From Kistimonas sp964291505 (GTDB taxonomy: Bacteria; Pseudomonadota; Gammaproteobacteria; Pseudomonadales; Endozoicomonadaceae), in NCBI GenBank assembly GCA_964291505.2, contig OZ220199.1:1116001-1180000 (forward strand): a stretch of DNA of 64,000 bases, given 5' to 3'. The notes beneath the pieces were generated by a model that did not search any database, was not told where the DNA came from, and worked only from the letters and a program-made list of their open reading frames with translations. The position numbers and the translations under genes were made by a program. Shown here piece after piece: positions 34,205-43,855 of this stretch (the first letter of the stretch is position 1; each line of letters begins with the position of its first letter).

Positions 34205-35443
34205 TTACAAACGACTGTCATCCCATTCATCCGGTGGGCTACGGCTGCTGTGGATAGCATAGGCTTGTCCTGTGTGGATATAGATATCCATGGTGCTCAG
34301 GGTGACATGGCGGGTCATGAACGGAATTTTGATTTCTGTGCCCGGCGGCGGAAAGTCCGTTGCCATGCTGTGCTGTGGATTCGCCTTAATGATCCGCTCT
34401 CGCCAGGTATGTGGATAACTTCCATGGCGCTTTGCCAGTCCTGCCGCCAGCCGATCCAGTGAATCTTTGCCCGTTACGGTATATGCAATCCAGGAAGAGG
34501 GTTTAGTCAGCCCAGTTACACCATGATCGGATAGCGTGTTATCCACAGTGGTCAAAACAGCCATACGGTCATCCGCCCCAATGACGGGTTCATCCGGGAG
34601 AGGGATGTCCAAGGTTTGTGCTCTTTTCTCGCCCTGAGATTCCCTGTCAGATACAACCTCCGCTAATACCGGTCGTAAGGGTTCTGTCGTCGCCGGTTTA
34701 TTCACAGGCTCGACTTTTGGCATTACCGCGGCAATGGCTTCCGGCGAGAAGTGAGGGTCATAGGTGATCTCATCCGTAACAGACGTAAAGGCCAATGCCC
34801 GGCTACCCGGTCGACGCTGTTCATTATGCCTGACCAGTTTCAGTGTCTGGTCCAACTTGCCGGCAGTTTTGATCTTTTTCCGGAACAGTAACCCCAGCGT
34901 ATCATCCGATAGAGCAGGCAGTTCCACACTACGTCCATACATAGCCTTGCTGGATTTCCTGAAATCAAACTGACTTGCCACGACTTGTTGCTGACTGGAT
35001 CCTGCCGCACCCGGCATCCAGATATCCACTTCCTTGAGCATGGCGGTTTCGGTTGGCATCACCAGCATCAGGAAACGCAGGTTTTCCTGGGTGACCGGCT
35101 GGGTACTGCTTAAGCGGATAATCACTCTGCCATCGGATTCACGATGCCAGGTCGTTTTGATATCAGCATTAAAGAACTGGTGGGGAATGTTGTAGCGCTG
35201 GTGATCCAGCGGTGAAGCAACATCCACAATGAAGGGGCTTTCAGGAACAGCCAGGCCGGACACTTCTATTTCGGCACGTAATGGCTCATTCAATCCGGAG
35301 AGTAATTTAACGGCGGAGAATTCTATTGCGTGGGCGGGCACTGAAATCAGAAACAACACGAATACTGCAAGGACAAAACCCCACGGTCTCATCCCTGACC
35401 CGGAAACAAGCTTTGTTTCGAGCGCAGTAATGCCAGTATTCAT
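34205..35443 (-). CDS. FimV N-terminal-like protein with C-terminal LysM domain
   Basis: 412 aa. A signal peptide or membrane anchor (GFVLAVFVLFLISVPAHA) is followed by the FimV/TadD-type N-terminal module: IEFSAVKLLSGLNEPLRAEI, then RYNIPHQFFNADIKT and RVIIRLSSTQPVTQENLRF. A LysM-like domain lies at about 325-385: AYTVTGKDSLDRLAAGLAKR and PPPGTEIKIPF. It is much shorter than true FimV (which has long acidic and TPR parts), so it may be a paralogue acting at the cell envelope or pole by binding peptidoglycan. The ATG at 35443 or the internal Met just before the hydrophobic stretch could be the start. Confidence 0.8.
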   Translation of the reverse strand: MNTGITALETKLVSGSGMRPWGFVLAVFVLFLISVPAHAIEFSAVKLLSGLNEPLRAEIEVSGLAVPESPFIVDVASPLDHQRYNIPHQFFNADIKTTWHRESDGRVIIRLSSTQPVTQENLRFLMLVMPTETAMLKEVDIWMPGAAGSSQQQVVASQFDFRKSSKAMYGRSVELPALSDDTLGLLFRKKIKTAGKLDQTLKLVRHNEQRRPGSRALAFTSVTDEITYDPHFSPEAIAAVMPKVEPVNKPATTEPLRPVLAEVVSDRESQGEKRAQTLDIPLPDEPVIGADDRMAVLTTVDNTLSDHGVTGLTKPSSWIAYTVTGKDSLDRLAAGLAKRHGSYPHTWRERIIKANPQHSMATDFPPPGTEIKIPFMTRHVTLSTMDIYIHTGQAYAIHSSRSPPDEWDDSRL

Positions 35444-36112
35444 ACTTTTCAGAATAGCAATCCAAACGCTCTAAAATCCTATTTTTCCAATAAATTCATA
35501 GAGTTATTTATTAATTTGCGACAGAGTACTGTTATTTTTCCAGCCATCGAATTTCCAATAGAAAAGCAACCATCAGTAATCTGACACTACGCAGGTTATG
35601 AATGATTCAGGGCAATGGCCTGTGTTTCTGTTGATAATTGTGAAGGCAACGCTTTGTTTAGTTATCCCCAGTTATCCACTTCCCAATCTTCTTTCCTCAA
35701 AACCCATCATTTTTTATGAAACCAAAAACCGAAAAAGTGGATCTCTCTTCTTTTATTACCAGTCACATACCTCGCTGATTCTTCAACAGTTTAATTATTC
35801 ACAGGCCATGTTAACCACAGAAAAACTATTCACAGGACACTTAACCACAGAAAATCAATCCACATCGTCTTTACGCACAGCTTGGACACCGCTCACAAAG
35901 TCATCGACAACTTATACAGTTCGGTACCGGATCCATCGGGCGATTTTCCGAAAATTCGGAACTGACTTGTTATTGACGGAAATGCGAACAAAAATACGCC
36001 AGAATAGTGATTACGTGGGTTTTATGGAGTTCAGGCCGTATCCGTTTTACGGCAGATCTCGCACAAAACCACCTAAAACGGTACCCTGAACAAAACAATA
36101 ATGAGCCCATAG
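35444..36112. promoter_or_regulatory. Long upstream region of the peptide ABC operon
   Basis: About 670 bp between the divergent FimV-like and solute-binding protein genes. It holds the 15-bp array (separate entry), TTATCCCCA and TTATCCACT at 35662-35680, and a palindrome TTTTCCGAAAATTCGGAA near 35948. I could not identify the promoters. Confidence 0.5.
35795..35879 (+). repeat. Array of six DnaA-box-like 9-mers at 15-bp spacing
   Basis: Starts at 35795 (TTATTCACA), 35811 (TTAACCACA), 35826 (CTATTCACA), 35841 (TTAACCACA), 35856 (CAATCCACA) and 35871 (TTACGCACA), with gaps of 16, 15, 15, 15 and 15 bp and all in one orientation. Five units continue as CACAG. They match TTWTNCACA at 7-9 positions. 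A protein such as DnaA could bind one per 1.5 turns of the helix. Confidence 0.7.
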
Positions 36113-38359
36113 ATGATGGAAAACGCCTGCCTCATGCACCATGACGAGACAGCAGTCAGACTCCGACGCCGCTTTCTGCTCCGGTTGTCGCCTCTGATGG
36201 GCGTTCTGTTGATGGCCCTTGTGGTACTCAGCGGCTGTTCCGATACGTGGAACGATCCCCACGCTCCGGAACCCGAAGACAAGGTCACCTACTACGCCAG
36301 TTATTCCAATCAACCCCGCCATCTTGATCCGGTTCGTGCCTACAGCGCCGAAGAAGGACTCTTTCTCGAACAGATTTACGAACCGCCGCTGCAATACCAC
36401 TTTTTGAAACGGCCTTATGAGCTGATCACCGCCACCGCCAACGAAATGCCAACGGTAACCTACCTGGACGAGAATCGTCAGCCGCTTGGCAATGATGTCG
36501 AATCGCCTGCCTACAGTGTTTTCACCGTCAAAATTCAGCCGGGTATCCGCTATCAGCCCCATCCGGCGTTGGCACGCGCGGGAGGCCATCCGCTGTATTT
36601 CTTTGAACGCGCCAGTGAAGCGTCAGAATACAGCGACCTTAATGATTTTCCCGAAACCGGCAGCCGTGAACTGGTCGCAGATGATTATATTTACGCCATT
36701 AAACGGATGGGGGATCCCGCCAACAAATCGCCGTTGATTGGTTTTATGGCGGATTACATTGTTGGTCTGAAAGCTTTCACGCAAACCCTTGCTGAAACGA
36801 GAAAAGCTGAAAACATGCCGTTATGGTTGGATCTTCGCCAGTACGACATGAGTGGACTTGAAAAGATCGATGATCATACATTCGCGATCACCATCAACGG
36901 AAAATACCCGCAGTTTCGTTACTGGCTGGCAACACGCTTTTTCTCCCCGATTCCCTGGGAAGCCGATCGCTTCTATCACAACCCCGGTTTTAAAGAACGC
37001 AACCTGACTCTGGACTGGCACCCCATCGGCACAGGCCCGTTCATGATGGCGGAGAATGATCCCAACCGTAAGATCGTGCTGGTTCGCAATCCCAATTTCC
37101 GGGAGGAGTTTTACCCGAGTGAAGGCGTTCCCGGCGACCAGGAAAAAGGACTATTGACGGATGCCGGACAATCACTGCCGATGATTGACCAGGCTGTTTT
37201 CGTCAATGAGAAAGCCTCGATTCCCCAGTGGAAGAAATTCCTGCAGGGTTATTACGACCGCTCCGGCGACGAAAGCAGCAACATCAACTCCGCCACCTTT
37301 GATCAGGCCTTTAACACCGGTCCAGATGGCATGTCACTGTCAGAGGAGCTGCTGAACCATGGCGTCAGGGTTGATGAGGAAATCCGCCCTTCGCTCTATT
37401 ACACCGGTTTCAATATGCTGGATCCGGTAGTCGGCGGCTACAGCGAAAAACAGCGGAAGCTCCGGCGCGCCATTTCCATTGCCTGGGATGATCAGGAATT
37501 TATCGATATCTTCTACAACGGACTCGGACAGCAGGCCCAGAGCCCGATTCCTCCCGGGCTGTTCGGCGCCAAAGAAGGCCGTGAAGGCATCAACCCCTTG
37601 ATCTTTGATTGGGATGAACAGCGTAACCGCCCCGTCCGGAAGTCCATCGAACACGCGAAGAAACTGCTGACTGAAGCCGGCTACCCCGGCGGTCGTGATG
37701 CCGTGACCGGCAAACCGCTGGTCCTGTATCTGGATACCGCCGGAAGCGATTCCGGTCCCGGTGCCGACTGGATGCGCAAGCAGCTCGACAAACTGGGCAT
37801 CCAGCTCGAATTCCGCCCCACCGATTACACCCGCTTCAAGGAAAAGATGCGCCAGGGCAACACCCAGATCTTCCGCTGGGGCTGGCTGGCAGACTACCCG
37901 GACCCGGAAAACTTCCTGTTCATGCTCGATAGTCACCAGGGCGCACAGAAGTGTAAATGCGACGGGGTAAACACCGCCAATTACGATAATCCGGAGTACG
38001 ATCGGCTCTTCGATCAAATGAAAACCATGGACAATGGCCACGAACGTGCCGCCATTATCGACAAAATGGTCGACATCGTGCGCAGGGACAACCCATGGAT
38101 CATGGGTTTCCACGTTAAGGATTATTACCTCAGCAACGCCTGGGTGCACAACACCAAGCGCCACGGTATCAGCCTGGGCACCCTCAAATATGTACGCGTG
38201 GAACCAGAGCTGCGTTCAGAAAAACAACTGGCCTGGAACCGTCCGGTCCTGACACCGCTGTTTATCACATTGGGCATTGTCATTGCGCTGGTGATCCCGG
38301 CGGTTCGCGCCTACCGCCGTCGTCAGCACAGCACGGTTGTCGGAGGTCGCCCGGAATGA
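36113..38359 (+). CDS. Peptide/nickel-type ABC transporter solute-binding lipoprotein (SBP_bac_5)
   Basis: 748 aa, longer than usual (about 530-600). The lipoprotein signal ends LLMALVVLSGC, giving a diacylglyceryl-Cys anchor. The family core follows (HLDPVRAYSAEEGLFLEQIY, HPIGTGPFMMAEN, LRRAISIAWDDQEFIDI, KKLLTEAGYPGGRDA and WGWLADYPDPENFLF). At the C-terminus (about 715-748) is a hydrophobic stretch LTPLFITLGIVIALVIPAV and a basic tail, an unusual second membrane anchor. It binds oligopeptides or related solutes in the periplasm for the two permeases and the fused ATPase that follow. The start may be ATG 36113 or one of the next Met codons. Confidence 0.9.
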   Translation: MMENACLMHHDETAVRLRRRFLLRLSPLMGVLLMALVVLSGCSDTWNDPHAPEPEDKVTYYASYSNQPRHLDPVRAYSAEEGLFLEQIYEPPLQYHFLKRPYELITATANEMPTVTYLDENRQPLGNDVESPAYSVFTVKIQPGIRYQPHPALARAGGHPLYFFERASEASEYSDLNDFPETGSRELVADDYIYAIKRMGDPANKSPLIGFMADYIVGLKAFTQTLAETRKAENMPLWLDLRQYDMSGLEKIDDHTFAITINGKYPQFRYWLATRFFSPIPWEADRFYHNPGFKERNLTLDWHPIGTGPFMMAENDPNRKIVLVRNPNFREEFYPSEGVPGDQEKGLLTDAGQSLPMIDQAVFVNEKASIPQWKKFLQGYYDRSGDESSNINSATFDQAFNTGPDGMSLSEELLNHGVRVDEEIRPSLYYTGFNMLDPVVGGYSEKQRKLRRAISIAWDDQEFIDIFYNGLGQQAQSPIPPGLFGAKEGREGINPLIFDWDEQRNRPVRKSIEHAKKLLTEAGYPGGRDAVTGKPLVLYLDTAGSDSGPGADWMRKQLDKLGIQLEFRPTDYTRFKEKMRQGNTQIFRWGWLADYPDPENFLFMLDSHQGAQKCKCDGVNTANYDNPEYDRLFDQMKTMDNGHERAAIIDKMVDIVRRDNPWIMGFHVKDYYLSNAWVHNTKRHGISLGTLKYVRVEPELRSEKQLAWNRPVLTPLFITLGIVIALVIPAVRAYRRRQHSTVVGGRPE

Positions 38360-38402
38360 GTCTTACATACCCACGGTTGCCCGGATGCAGCCTCTGGAGT
38401 GA

Positions 38403-39386
38403 ATGAACATGTTTGCCTATCTGATTCGCCGTGTGCTTTACGCCATCCCGATCCTGATCGGCGTCAACCTGCTGACCTTTGCGTTGTTTTTTATCGTCAA
38501 CACACCACAGGATATGGCCCGTGCACACCTGGGCGAAAAGTACGTGACGCAGGAAGCCATCGACCGCTGGGTGGCCGAAAAGGGCTATGACAAACCGCTG
38601 TTCATTAATAGCAAAAATAACGGAATATCAACACTAACGGACACAATCTTCTTCGAAAAATCACTAAAACTCTTTGTATTTGATTTTGGCCAGTCAGACC
38701 AGGGACGAGATATCAGTACCGATGTTCTCGACCGTATGTGGCCGAGTCTGGCACTTGCAGTACCGACCTTTATCGTGGGTATCTGGGTGAATATCTGCAT
38801 CGCGCTACTGGTGCTGATGTTCCGAGGCACGATACTCGATCGCTTTGCCGTGATGGTATTCGTGGCACTGATGTCGGTCTCCTACCTGTTCTATATCATT
38901 GCCGGCCAATACTTGTTTGCCGGACTCTGGCGACTGGTACCGGTTTCCGGCTTTAACCCCGGAGTGGATGCCTGGCGATTCCTGGTGCTACCGGTGATTA
39001 TCGGGGTACTGGCAGGACTCGGTGCGGGTGCCCGCTGGTATCGCACCTTGTTCATAGAAGCTTCAGGACAGGATTACGTGAAGACGGCAAGGGCCAAAGG
39101 TGCCAGTGAGATTCGGGTACTGTTCCGCCACATCCTGCCCAACGCCCTACTGCCCATTCTGACCGGTGTCGTGGTGGTGATACCGCTGCTCTTTATGGGC
39201 AGCCTGATCATGGAATCCTTTTTCGGTATTCCCGGGCTGGGCAGTTACATGCTGACCGCCATCCAGGCCCAGGACTTCGCCATTGTCCGCGCCATGGTCT
39301 TCGTCGGATCCGTGCTTTACATCATCGGCCTGATCCTCACCGACATCTCCTACACCTGGGCTGACCCCAGGGTTCGCCTGAATTGA
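38403..39386 (+). CDS. ABC transporter permease, OppB/DppB type
   Basis: 327 aa with about six membrane segments. The permease loop carries YVKTARAKGASEIRVLFRHILPNALL, the EAA motif of the DppB family, and the C-terminus has GIPGLGSYMLTAIQAQD. The N-terminal region has a periplasmic insertion (about 45-110). It lies 44 bp after the binding protein with GGAG before the ATG. It pairs with the permease at 39.4 kb to form the membrane channel. Confidence 0.92.
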   Translation: MNMFAYLIRRVLYAIPILIGVNLLTFALFFIVNTPQDMARAHLGEKYVTQEAIDRWVAEKGYDKPLFINSKNNGISTLTDTIFFEKSLKLFVFDFGQSDQGRDISTDVLDRMWPSLALAVPTFIVGIWVNICIALLVLMFRGTILDRFAVMVFVALMSVSYLFYIIAGQYLFAGLWRLVPVSGFNPGVDAWRFLVLPVIIGVLAGLGAGARWYRTLFIEASGQDYVKTARAKGASEIRVLFRHILPNALLPILTGVVVVIPLLFMGSLIMESFFGIPGLGSYMLTAIQAQDFAIVRAMVFVGSVLYIIGLILTDISYTWADPRVRLN

Positions 39387-39399
39387 CGAGGATAACGCC

Positions 39400-40785
39400 A
39401 TGAAACCGGTACTACTCTGGAGCGATACCCTGGTCTACCTGATGGTGGCGGCGCTGGTCGGTTTTGTCTTTTCCATCCGTCGTAACCCGGAAACCTGCGC
39501 CCGCTGGCGCGAGGTGTTTGCCACCCGGCTCGGCATGGTGACCTTTGTCATCATCATGGGCTATGTCAGCGTTGCCCTTCTGGACTCCCTGCACTTCCGC
39601 AAGGCTCTGCCGCCCACGGAAGGACACACCAACCAGCAGGTGTTCTACAGCAACCAGGTCTACAGCGTGCTCGACCTGATGCTGGGGGAAATGGGTGAGA
39701 ACCATGAAAGAACCTACTCCGCCCCCTTTGCCCTGAAATCCTTCGTCAAGGAGAACCGGCATACTGACGATGGCGGCATGGCGAGAGATTATCCGGACCT
39801 GAAGTATGCCGGCAGCCACCTGGCGACAGCGGATGATCAGGCAAGTGATATTGCCATGAACAGCCTGACAGCCCTGAGCAAAGGACTCGTTATCAGCGGC
39901 ATACTAATCGCCATGCATCTGGCTTGGCGACGTAGAAAAACAACAGTCAATGGTAGCGATTTACCATGGAAAAGCGCCTATATCACACTAACCGTCACGA
40001 TATGCTTATTAGCTTGGCTGATTGACCTGGGCAACCTCTACCATGTGCTGGGCACAGATCAGGCCGGTAATGACACCCTCTACAAAACCCTTAAAAGCAT
40101 CCGCACCGGTATCCTGATCGGTACGCTGGCCACCGTAATCATGATGCCTATAGCGATTGTGTTCGGCATCTCCGCCGGCTACTTCAAGGGCTGGGTGGAT
40201 GATGTCATCCAGTATCTCTACACCACGCTGAGCTCAATTCCCGGCATTCTCCTGATCGCCGCTTCCGTACTGCTCTTCCAGGTCTTCATTGACAATAATC
40301 CTGACTTCTTTGAAGTGGGACTTGAGAAAGCAGACGCCAAATTCCTTGGTCTCTGTTTTATTCTCGGTGTCACCAGCTGGGCAGGCCTCTGCCGGATGCT
40401 GCGAGCGGAAACCCTCAAAATCAGTCAGCTGGAATATGTTCAGGCAGCGCATGCATTTGGGGTCAGCCACTGGCGCATTCTGATGCGTCATATTTTGCCC
40501 AACGTTATGCCGATCATCCTGATTACTTTTGTGCTCGATTTCAGTGGATTGGTTCTGGCCGAAGCGGTGCTGTCTTACATCGGTGTTGGCATTGACCCGG
40601 CGATGGCCAGCTGGGGCAACATGATCAATATGGCCCGCACCGAACTCTCCCGGGATCCGGTCGTCTGGTGGAACCTGATCGCCGCACTGCTGTTTATGTT
40701 CACGCTGGTACTGGCCACCAACCTGTTCTCCGACCTGGTGAATGACGCCTTTAATCCAAAGGCCCAGCTGGAGGGCAGTGCATGA
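39400..40785 (+). CDS. ABC transporter permease, OppC/DppC type, with long N-terminal extension
   Basis: 461 aa, against about 300 for most OppC proteins. The C-terminal half is a standard permease with the EAA loop EYVQAAHAFGVSHWRILMRH. The first 190 residues contain extra membrane segments and a hydrophilic periplasmic part with no known domain. Comparable extensions are known in some Yej-type permeases. GAGGA precedes the start. The 3' end overlaps the ATPase gene by 4 bp. Confidence 0.9.
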   Translation: MKPVLLWSDTLVYLMVAALVGFVFSIRRNPETCARWREVFATRLGMVTFVIIMGYVSVALLDSLHFRKALPPTEGHTNQQVFYSNQVYSVLDLMLGEMGENHERTYSAPFALKSFVKENRHTDDGGMARDYPDLKYAGSHLATADDQASDIAMNSLTALSKGLVISGILIAMHLAWRRRKTTVNGSDLPWKSAYITLTVTICLLAWLIDLGNLYHVLGTDQAGNDTLYKTLKSIRTGILIGTLATVIMMPIAIVFGISAGYFKGWVDDVIQYLYTTLSSIPGILLIAASVLLFQVFIDNNPDFFEVGLEKADAKFLGLCFILGVTSWAGLCRMLRAETLKISQLEYVQAAHAFGVSHWRILMRHILPNVMPIILITFVLDFSGLVLAEAVLSYIGVGIDPAMASWGNMINMARTELSRDPVVWWNLIAALLFMFTLVLATNLFSDLVNDAFNPKAQLEGSA

Positions 40786-42482
40786 CCGGCAACGCAGGAC
40801 AATCTGTGGATAACCACAAGCAACCCGCTCTGGCAAGGGATTCAGAACAACCTGTGGATAATCAAAATACCCCGCAGACACCACGACTTTCCGTCCGTAA
40901 CCTGAGCGTGCGGCTCACCGGAAATGGCCAGACCAGCATTCTGGACGACGTAAGTCTTGATCTTCATGCGGGTGAAATTTATGCCCTGGTGGGTGAGTCG
41001 GGCAGTGGCAAATCGGTGACTGCCACCGCCATCATGCGCCTGCTGCCGGATGCCCTGACCATCACCGCCGGTGAAGTTTTACTGGAAGGTGACAACCTGT
41101 TTGCACTCACCGAGCAGGCAATGACCTCCGTGCGGGGTGCCAGAATCGCCATGATCTTTCAGGATCCCATGAGTGCCCTCAACCCGGTCCAACGCATTGG
41201 TGATCAGATTGCTGAAACGCTGCGTCTTCATGCCAGGGATAATGAACAAAACATCCGGAATCGTGTTGTCGAACTTTTGACGGAAACCGGGATTCCTGAC
41301 CCGGAACGACGGGTTGACTGGTATCCCCACCAGCTCTCTGGTGGCCAGCAACAGCGGGTTATGATTGCCATGGCGCTGGCCTGTGAACCGGACATCCTGC
41401 TGGCCGATGAGCCCACTACAGCACTCGATGTCACTATTCAGAAACAGATTCTCGCACTGGTAGCTGAACTCACCCTGAAACGTCGTCTGGCCGTTCTGCT
41501 GATTACTCATGATATGGGAGTCGTAAGAACCACCGCCGATCGTGTCGGGGTCATGTACCAGGGCCAGATCATCGAAGAAGCTGCCTGTGAAGACTTCTTC
41601 AATCATCCAAAGGAAGCCTATAGCCGTCGACTGATTGACAGTCTGCCGGATATGTCCGCCTACCGCCCTGAAGAGCATGAAACACCGCTGCTCACGGTTC
41701 AGGATCTGAAAGTCCATTTCCCGATCCGCAAAGGCATCCTGCAGCGGGTGCACGATCATACCCGGGCGGTTGACGGCATCAGTCTGGATATTCGTCGCGG
41801 CGAAACCCTGGCGCTCGTGGGAGAATCCGGTAGCGGCAAGAGCACCACCGGGCGCGCCATTCTAAACATGGATCGTGTGACAGCCGGCGCTATCCATTTT
41901 GATGGTCAGGACATTACCAATCTCTCGCGCCGGGCCATGCTGCCCCTCAGGAAAAGGATTCAGGTGATCTTCCAGAGCCCTTATGCCTCGATGAACCCCC
42001 GCATGACGGTTGGTGCCATTATCGAGGAAGGCATGATGTCCCTGCTGCCTGAAATGAACAAACCACAACGTCAGGGCCGTATCGAAGCCCTGCTGGAGCA
42101 GGTTCAGCTGGAGCCGGAGCACCGGTTGCGCTATCCCCACGAATTCTCCGGCGGACAGCGCCAGCGTATTGCTATTGCCCGTGCTCTCGCGGTTGAGCCT
42201 GACCTGATCATCTGCGATGAGCCCACCAGCGCGCTGGATGTGTCTATTCGTGCAGAAGTGCTGGAACTGTTGCAGACACTCCAAAATAACCTGGGTGTCT
42301 CCTACCTGTTCATCACCCATGATCTATCAATCATCCCCCAGCTGGCGCATCGGGTGGCGGTCATGAAAGACGGTGTGATCGTGGAGCAGGGAAAAACGGA
42401 ACAGATCATTACACGCCCGCAGCATCCCTACACACAAACGCTGCTGGCTTCGTCACCGGTTATGGCAGCGGCAGATGGCTAG
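40782..42482 (+). CDS. Fused double ABC ATPase of the peptide importer
   Basis: 566 aa with two nucleotide-binding domains in one chain, as in YejF and GsiA. Both have Walker A GESGSGKS, signature motifs (LSGGQQQRVMIAMAL and FSGGQRQRIAIARAL) and Walker B (LLADEPTTALD and IICDEPTSALD). It powers uptake by the two permeases. The start ATG overlaps the upstream stop. The first 40 residues are extra and poorly conserved; the DNA for them contains two exact DnaA-box sequences (TGTGGATAA at 40805 and 40853). Confidence 0.95.
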   Translation: MTGNAGQSVDNHKQPALARDSEQPVDNQNTPQTPRLSVRNLSVRLTGNGQTSILDDVSLDLHAGEIYALVGESGSGKSVTATAIMRLLPDALTITAGEVLLEGDNLFALTEQAMTSVRGARIAMIFQDPMSALNPVQRIGDQIAETLRLHARDNEQNIRNRVVELLTETGIPDPERRVDWYPHQLSGGQQQRVMIAMALACEPDILLADEPTTALDVTIQKQILALVAELTLKRRLAVLLITHDMGVVRTTADRVGVMYQGQIIEEAACEDFFNHPKEAYSRRLIDSLPDMSAYRPEEHETPLLTVQDLKVHFPIRKGILQRVHDHTRAVDGISLDIRRGETLALVGESGSGKSTTGRAILNMDRVTAGAIHFDGQDITNLSRRAMLPLRKRIQVIFQSPYASMNPRMTVGAIIEEGMMSLLPEMNKPQRQGRIEALLEQVQLEPEHRLRYPHEFSGGQRQRIAIARALAVEPDLIICDEPTSALDVSIRAEVLELLQTLQNNLGVSYLFITHDLSIIPQLAHRVAVMKDGVIVEQGKTEQIITRPQHPYTQTLLASSPVMAAADG

Positions 42483-42494
42483 TGCCGCAATGGA

Positions 42495-43211
42495 TTACCA
42501 GGGCAGGACTTCACCGGACCAGTCAAAGAATTGACCCGTATCGTCCGCAGTCATCCCCGTCAAAACGCTGACAATACGCTGTGCGGACAATTCAGGCGTG
42601 TAAAGTTTGTCATCAGGCGTGTTCGACGTGAAGGGACGTGAGAGGTTCGAGACAGTCGTTCCAGGATGTACGGCCACCACGGCAGCCTGTTTGTGTGTTC
42701 TTCCAATTTCAATCGCTACTGTCTTGACCAGCATATTCAGTGCCGCCTTTGAAGCCCGGTAACCATACCAGCCACCCAAACGGTTATCACCAATACTGCC
42801 CACTTTGGCACTGAGTGATGCAAACACGGCGGGGGTATTTTTTGGCATCAAGCCGGAAAAATATTTCAGCAACAATCCTGGAATGATCGTGTTGATAGCA
42901 AAGTAACGTGTAAGGGATTCTGCCGAAATATCCTGCAGTCGTTTTTCTGGCTGCAGATGATCGTCATGCAAAATGCCCATTGCATTGATCACCACATCAT
43001 AGGAGTGTCCCTGCGCTTTCATCGTGTTAGCGACAAAAGCCAATGAATCTTCACTGTAGTCAGATTCAATCAGCGTCTGAACAGTATCACTCTCAAACGC
43101 AAGCGCATCCCTAACAACACCCGTCACCGCATAGTCACTCGAAAGGGTATCCGCGAGGGCGCGACCAAGGCCTCCGTTGACACCGAAGATCAGTGCCTGC
43201 CTTTCTTTCAT
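42495..43211 (-). CDS. Short-chain dehydrogenase/reductase
   Basis: 238 aa. A glycine-rich NAD(P)-binding motif GVNGGLGRAL is near the N-terminus, VVINAMGIL follows, and the catalytic motif is present as YGYRASK (Tyr and Lys four residues apart) with SLSAKVGS (Ser) before it. Similar to the CsgA/YbbO type of classical SDRs; substrate unknown. GAGG precedes the ATG at 43211. It faces the end of the ABC operon. Confidence 0.9.
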   Translation of the reverse strand: MKERQALIFGVNGGLGRALADTLSSDYAVTGVVRDALAFESDTVQTLIESDYSEDSLAFVANTMKAQGHSYDVVINAMGILHDDHLQPEKRLQDISAESLTRYFAINTIIPGLLLKYFSGLMPKNTPAVFASLSAKVGSIGDNRLGGWYGYRASKAALNMLVKTVAIEIGRTHKQAAVVAVHPGTTVSNLSRPFTSNTPDDKLYTPELSAQRIVSVLTGMTADDTGQFFDWSGEVLPW

Positions 43212-43288
43212 GACGACCTCCTCCCAGAAAAGTGGTTGTTGTCCCTGAAACCGTATACAGATCCCAGCCTCAATATTACCAATACTGA

Positions 43289-43705
43289 TTACTGACTGGT
43301 TACGTCAGGATTGGCATGAACGACAAGCTCACGATAACCGGATAACGGACAGTGTTCTCTTGTTACTCTGATATCCATGATTGGCATCAGTGCGACTTCG
43401 GCCGTTGTATGAACAATCGCGCCGGGTTTCAGATGACCGCCAATGACGTGCCCGTTCTGGTCCGAGAGGCTGATATGAATATGACTACCATCATCCGTCA
43501 GCACACCTACTAAAGACACAATTTCAAAAGATCCTTCCAGTGGCGTAGCAATCCGCTGATCAGCAAAACGGATCATCGCCTTGGACAAACTACCGACACA
43601 CGTCATGATCGCTGCAACACGGATGTCGTTCCGCGCAATAAACTGCTCCATCCCAAGAAACAAATCCTCTCCTGGCTTAAGACGAAAAAGTAAACACGAC
43701 GCCAT
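43289..43705 (-). CDS. PPC-domain (DUF296) protein
   Basis: 138 aa, close to a single PPC/DUF296 domain. Characteristic motifs are LFRLKPGEDLFLGMEQFI, ITCVGSLSKA-like MTCVGSLSKAMIRFA, and VSLVGVLTDDGSHIHISLSD followed by GGHLKPGAIVHTTAEV. Bacterial members bind DNA weakly or act as small trimers of unknown role. The start ATG 43705 has GGGG at a normal distance; the longer frame starts with GTG at 43759. It diverges from the AraC regulator. Confidence 0.85.
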   Translation of the reverse strand: MASCLLFRLKPGEDLFLGMEQFIARNDIRVAAIMTCVGSLSKAMIRFADQRIATPLEGSFEIVSLVGVLTDDGSHIHISLSDQNGHVIGGHLKPGAIVHTTAEVALMPIMDIRVTREHCPLSGYRELVVHANPDVTSQ

Positions 43706-43855
43706 TGCCCACCCCTGAAGCCACTGTATCGCATACTTTTTAGCATAGTTTGACAACACATTATTGGCTTACATCCCAATGGACAGTCATGCATAATGCA
43801 AGAAAGACGCCGCAATGCATTACAACAACAACGATGCTGAAACGGACTTAGTGAC

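Noticed and set aside
35444..36112. Chromosomal or plasmid replication origin
   Set aside because: The DnaA-like array is striking, but there is no dnaA, rep or other origin-linked gene close by and no clear AT-rich unwinding element, so I list it only as a repeat.
37340..38164. Minus-strand frame opposite the solute-binding protein
   Set aside because: Antisense shadow; the plus-strand protein is well conserved in this stretch.
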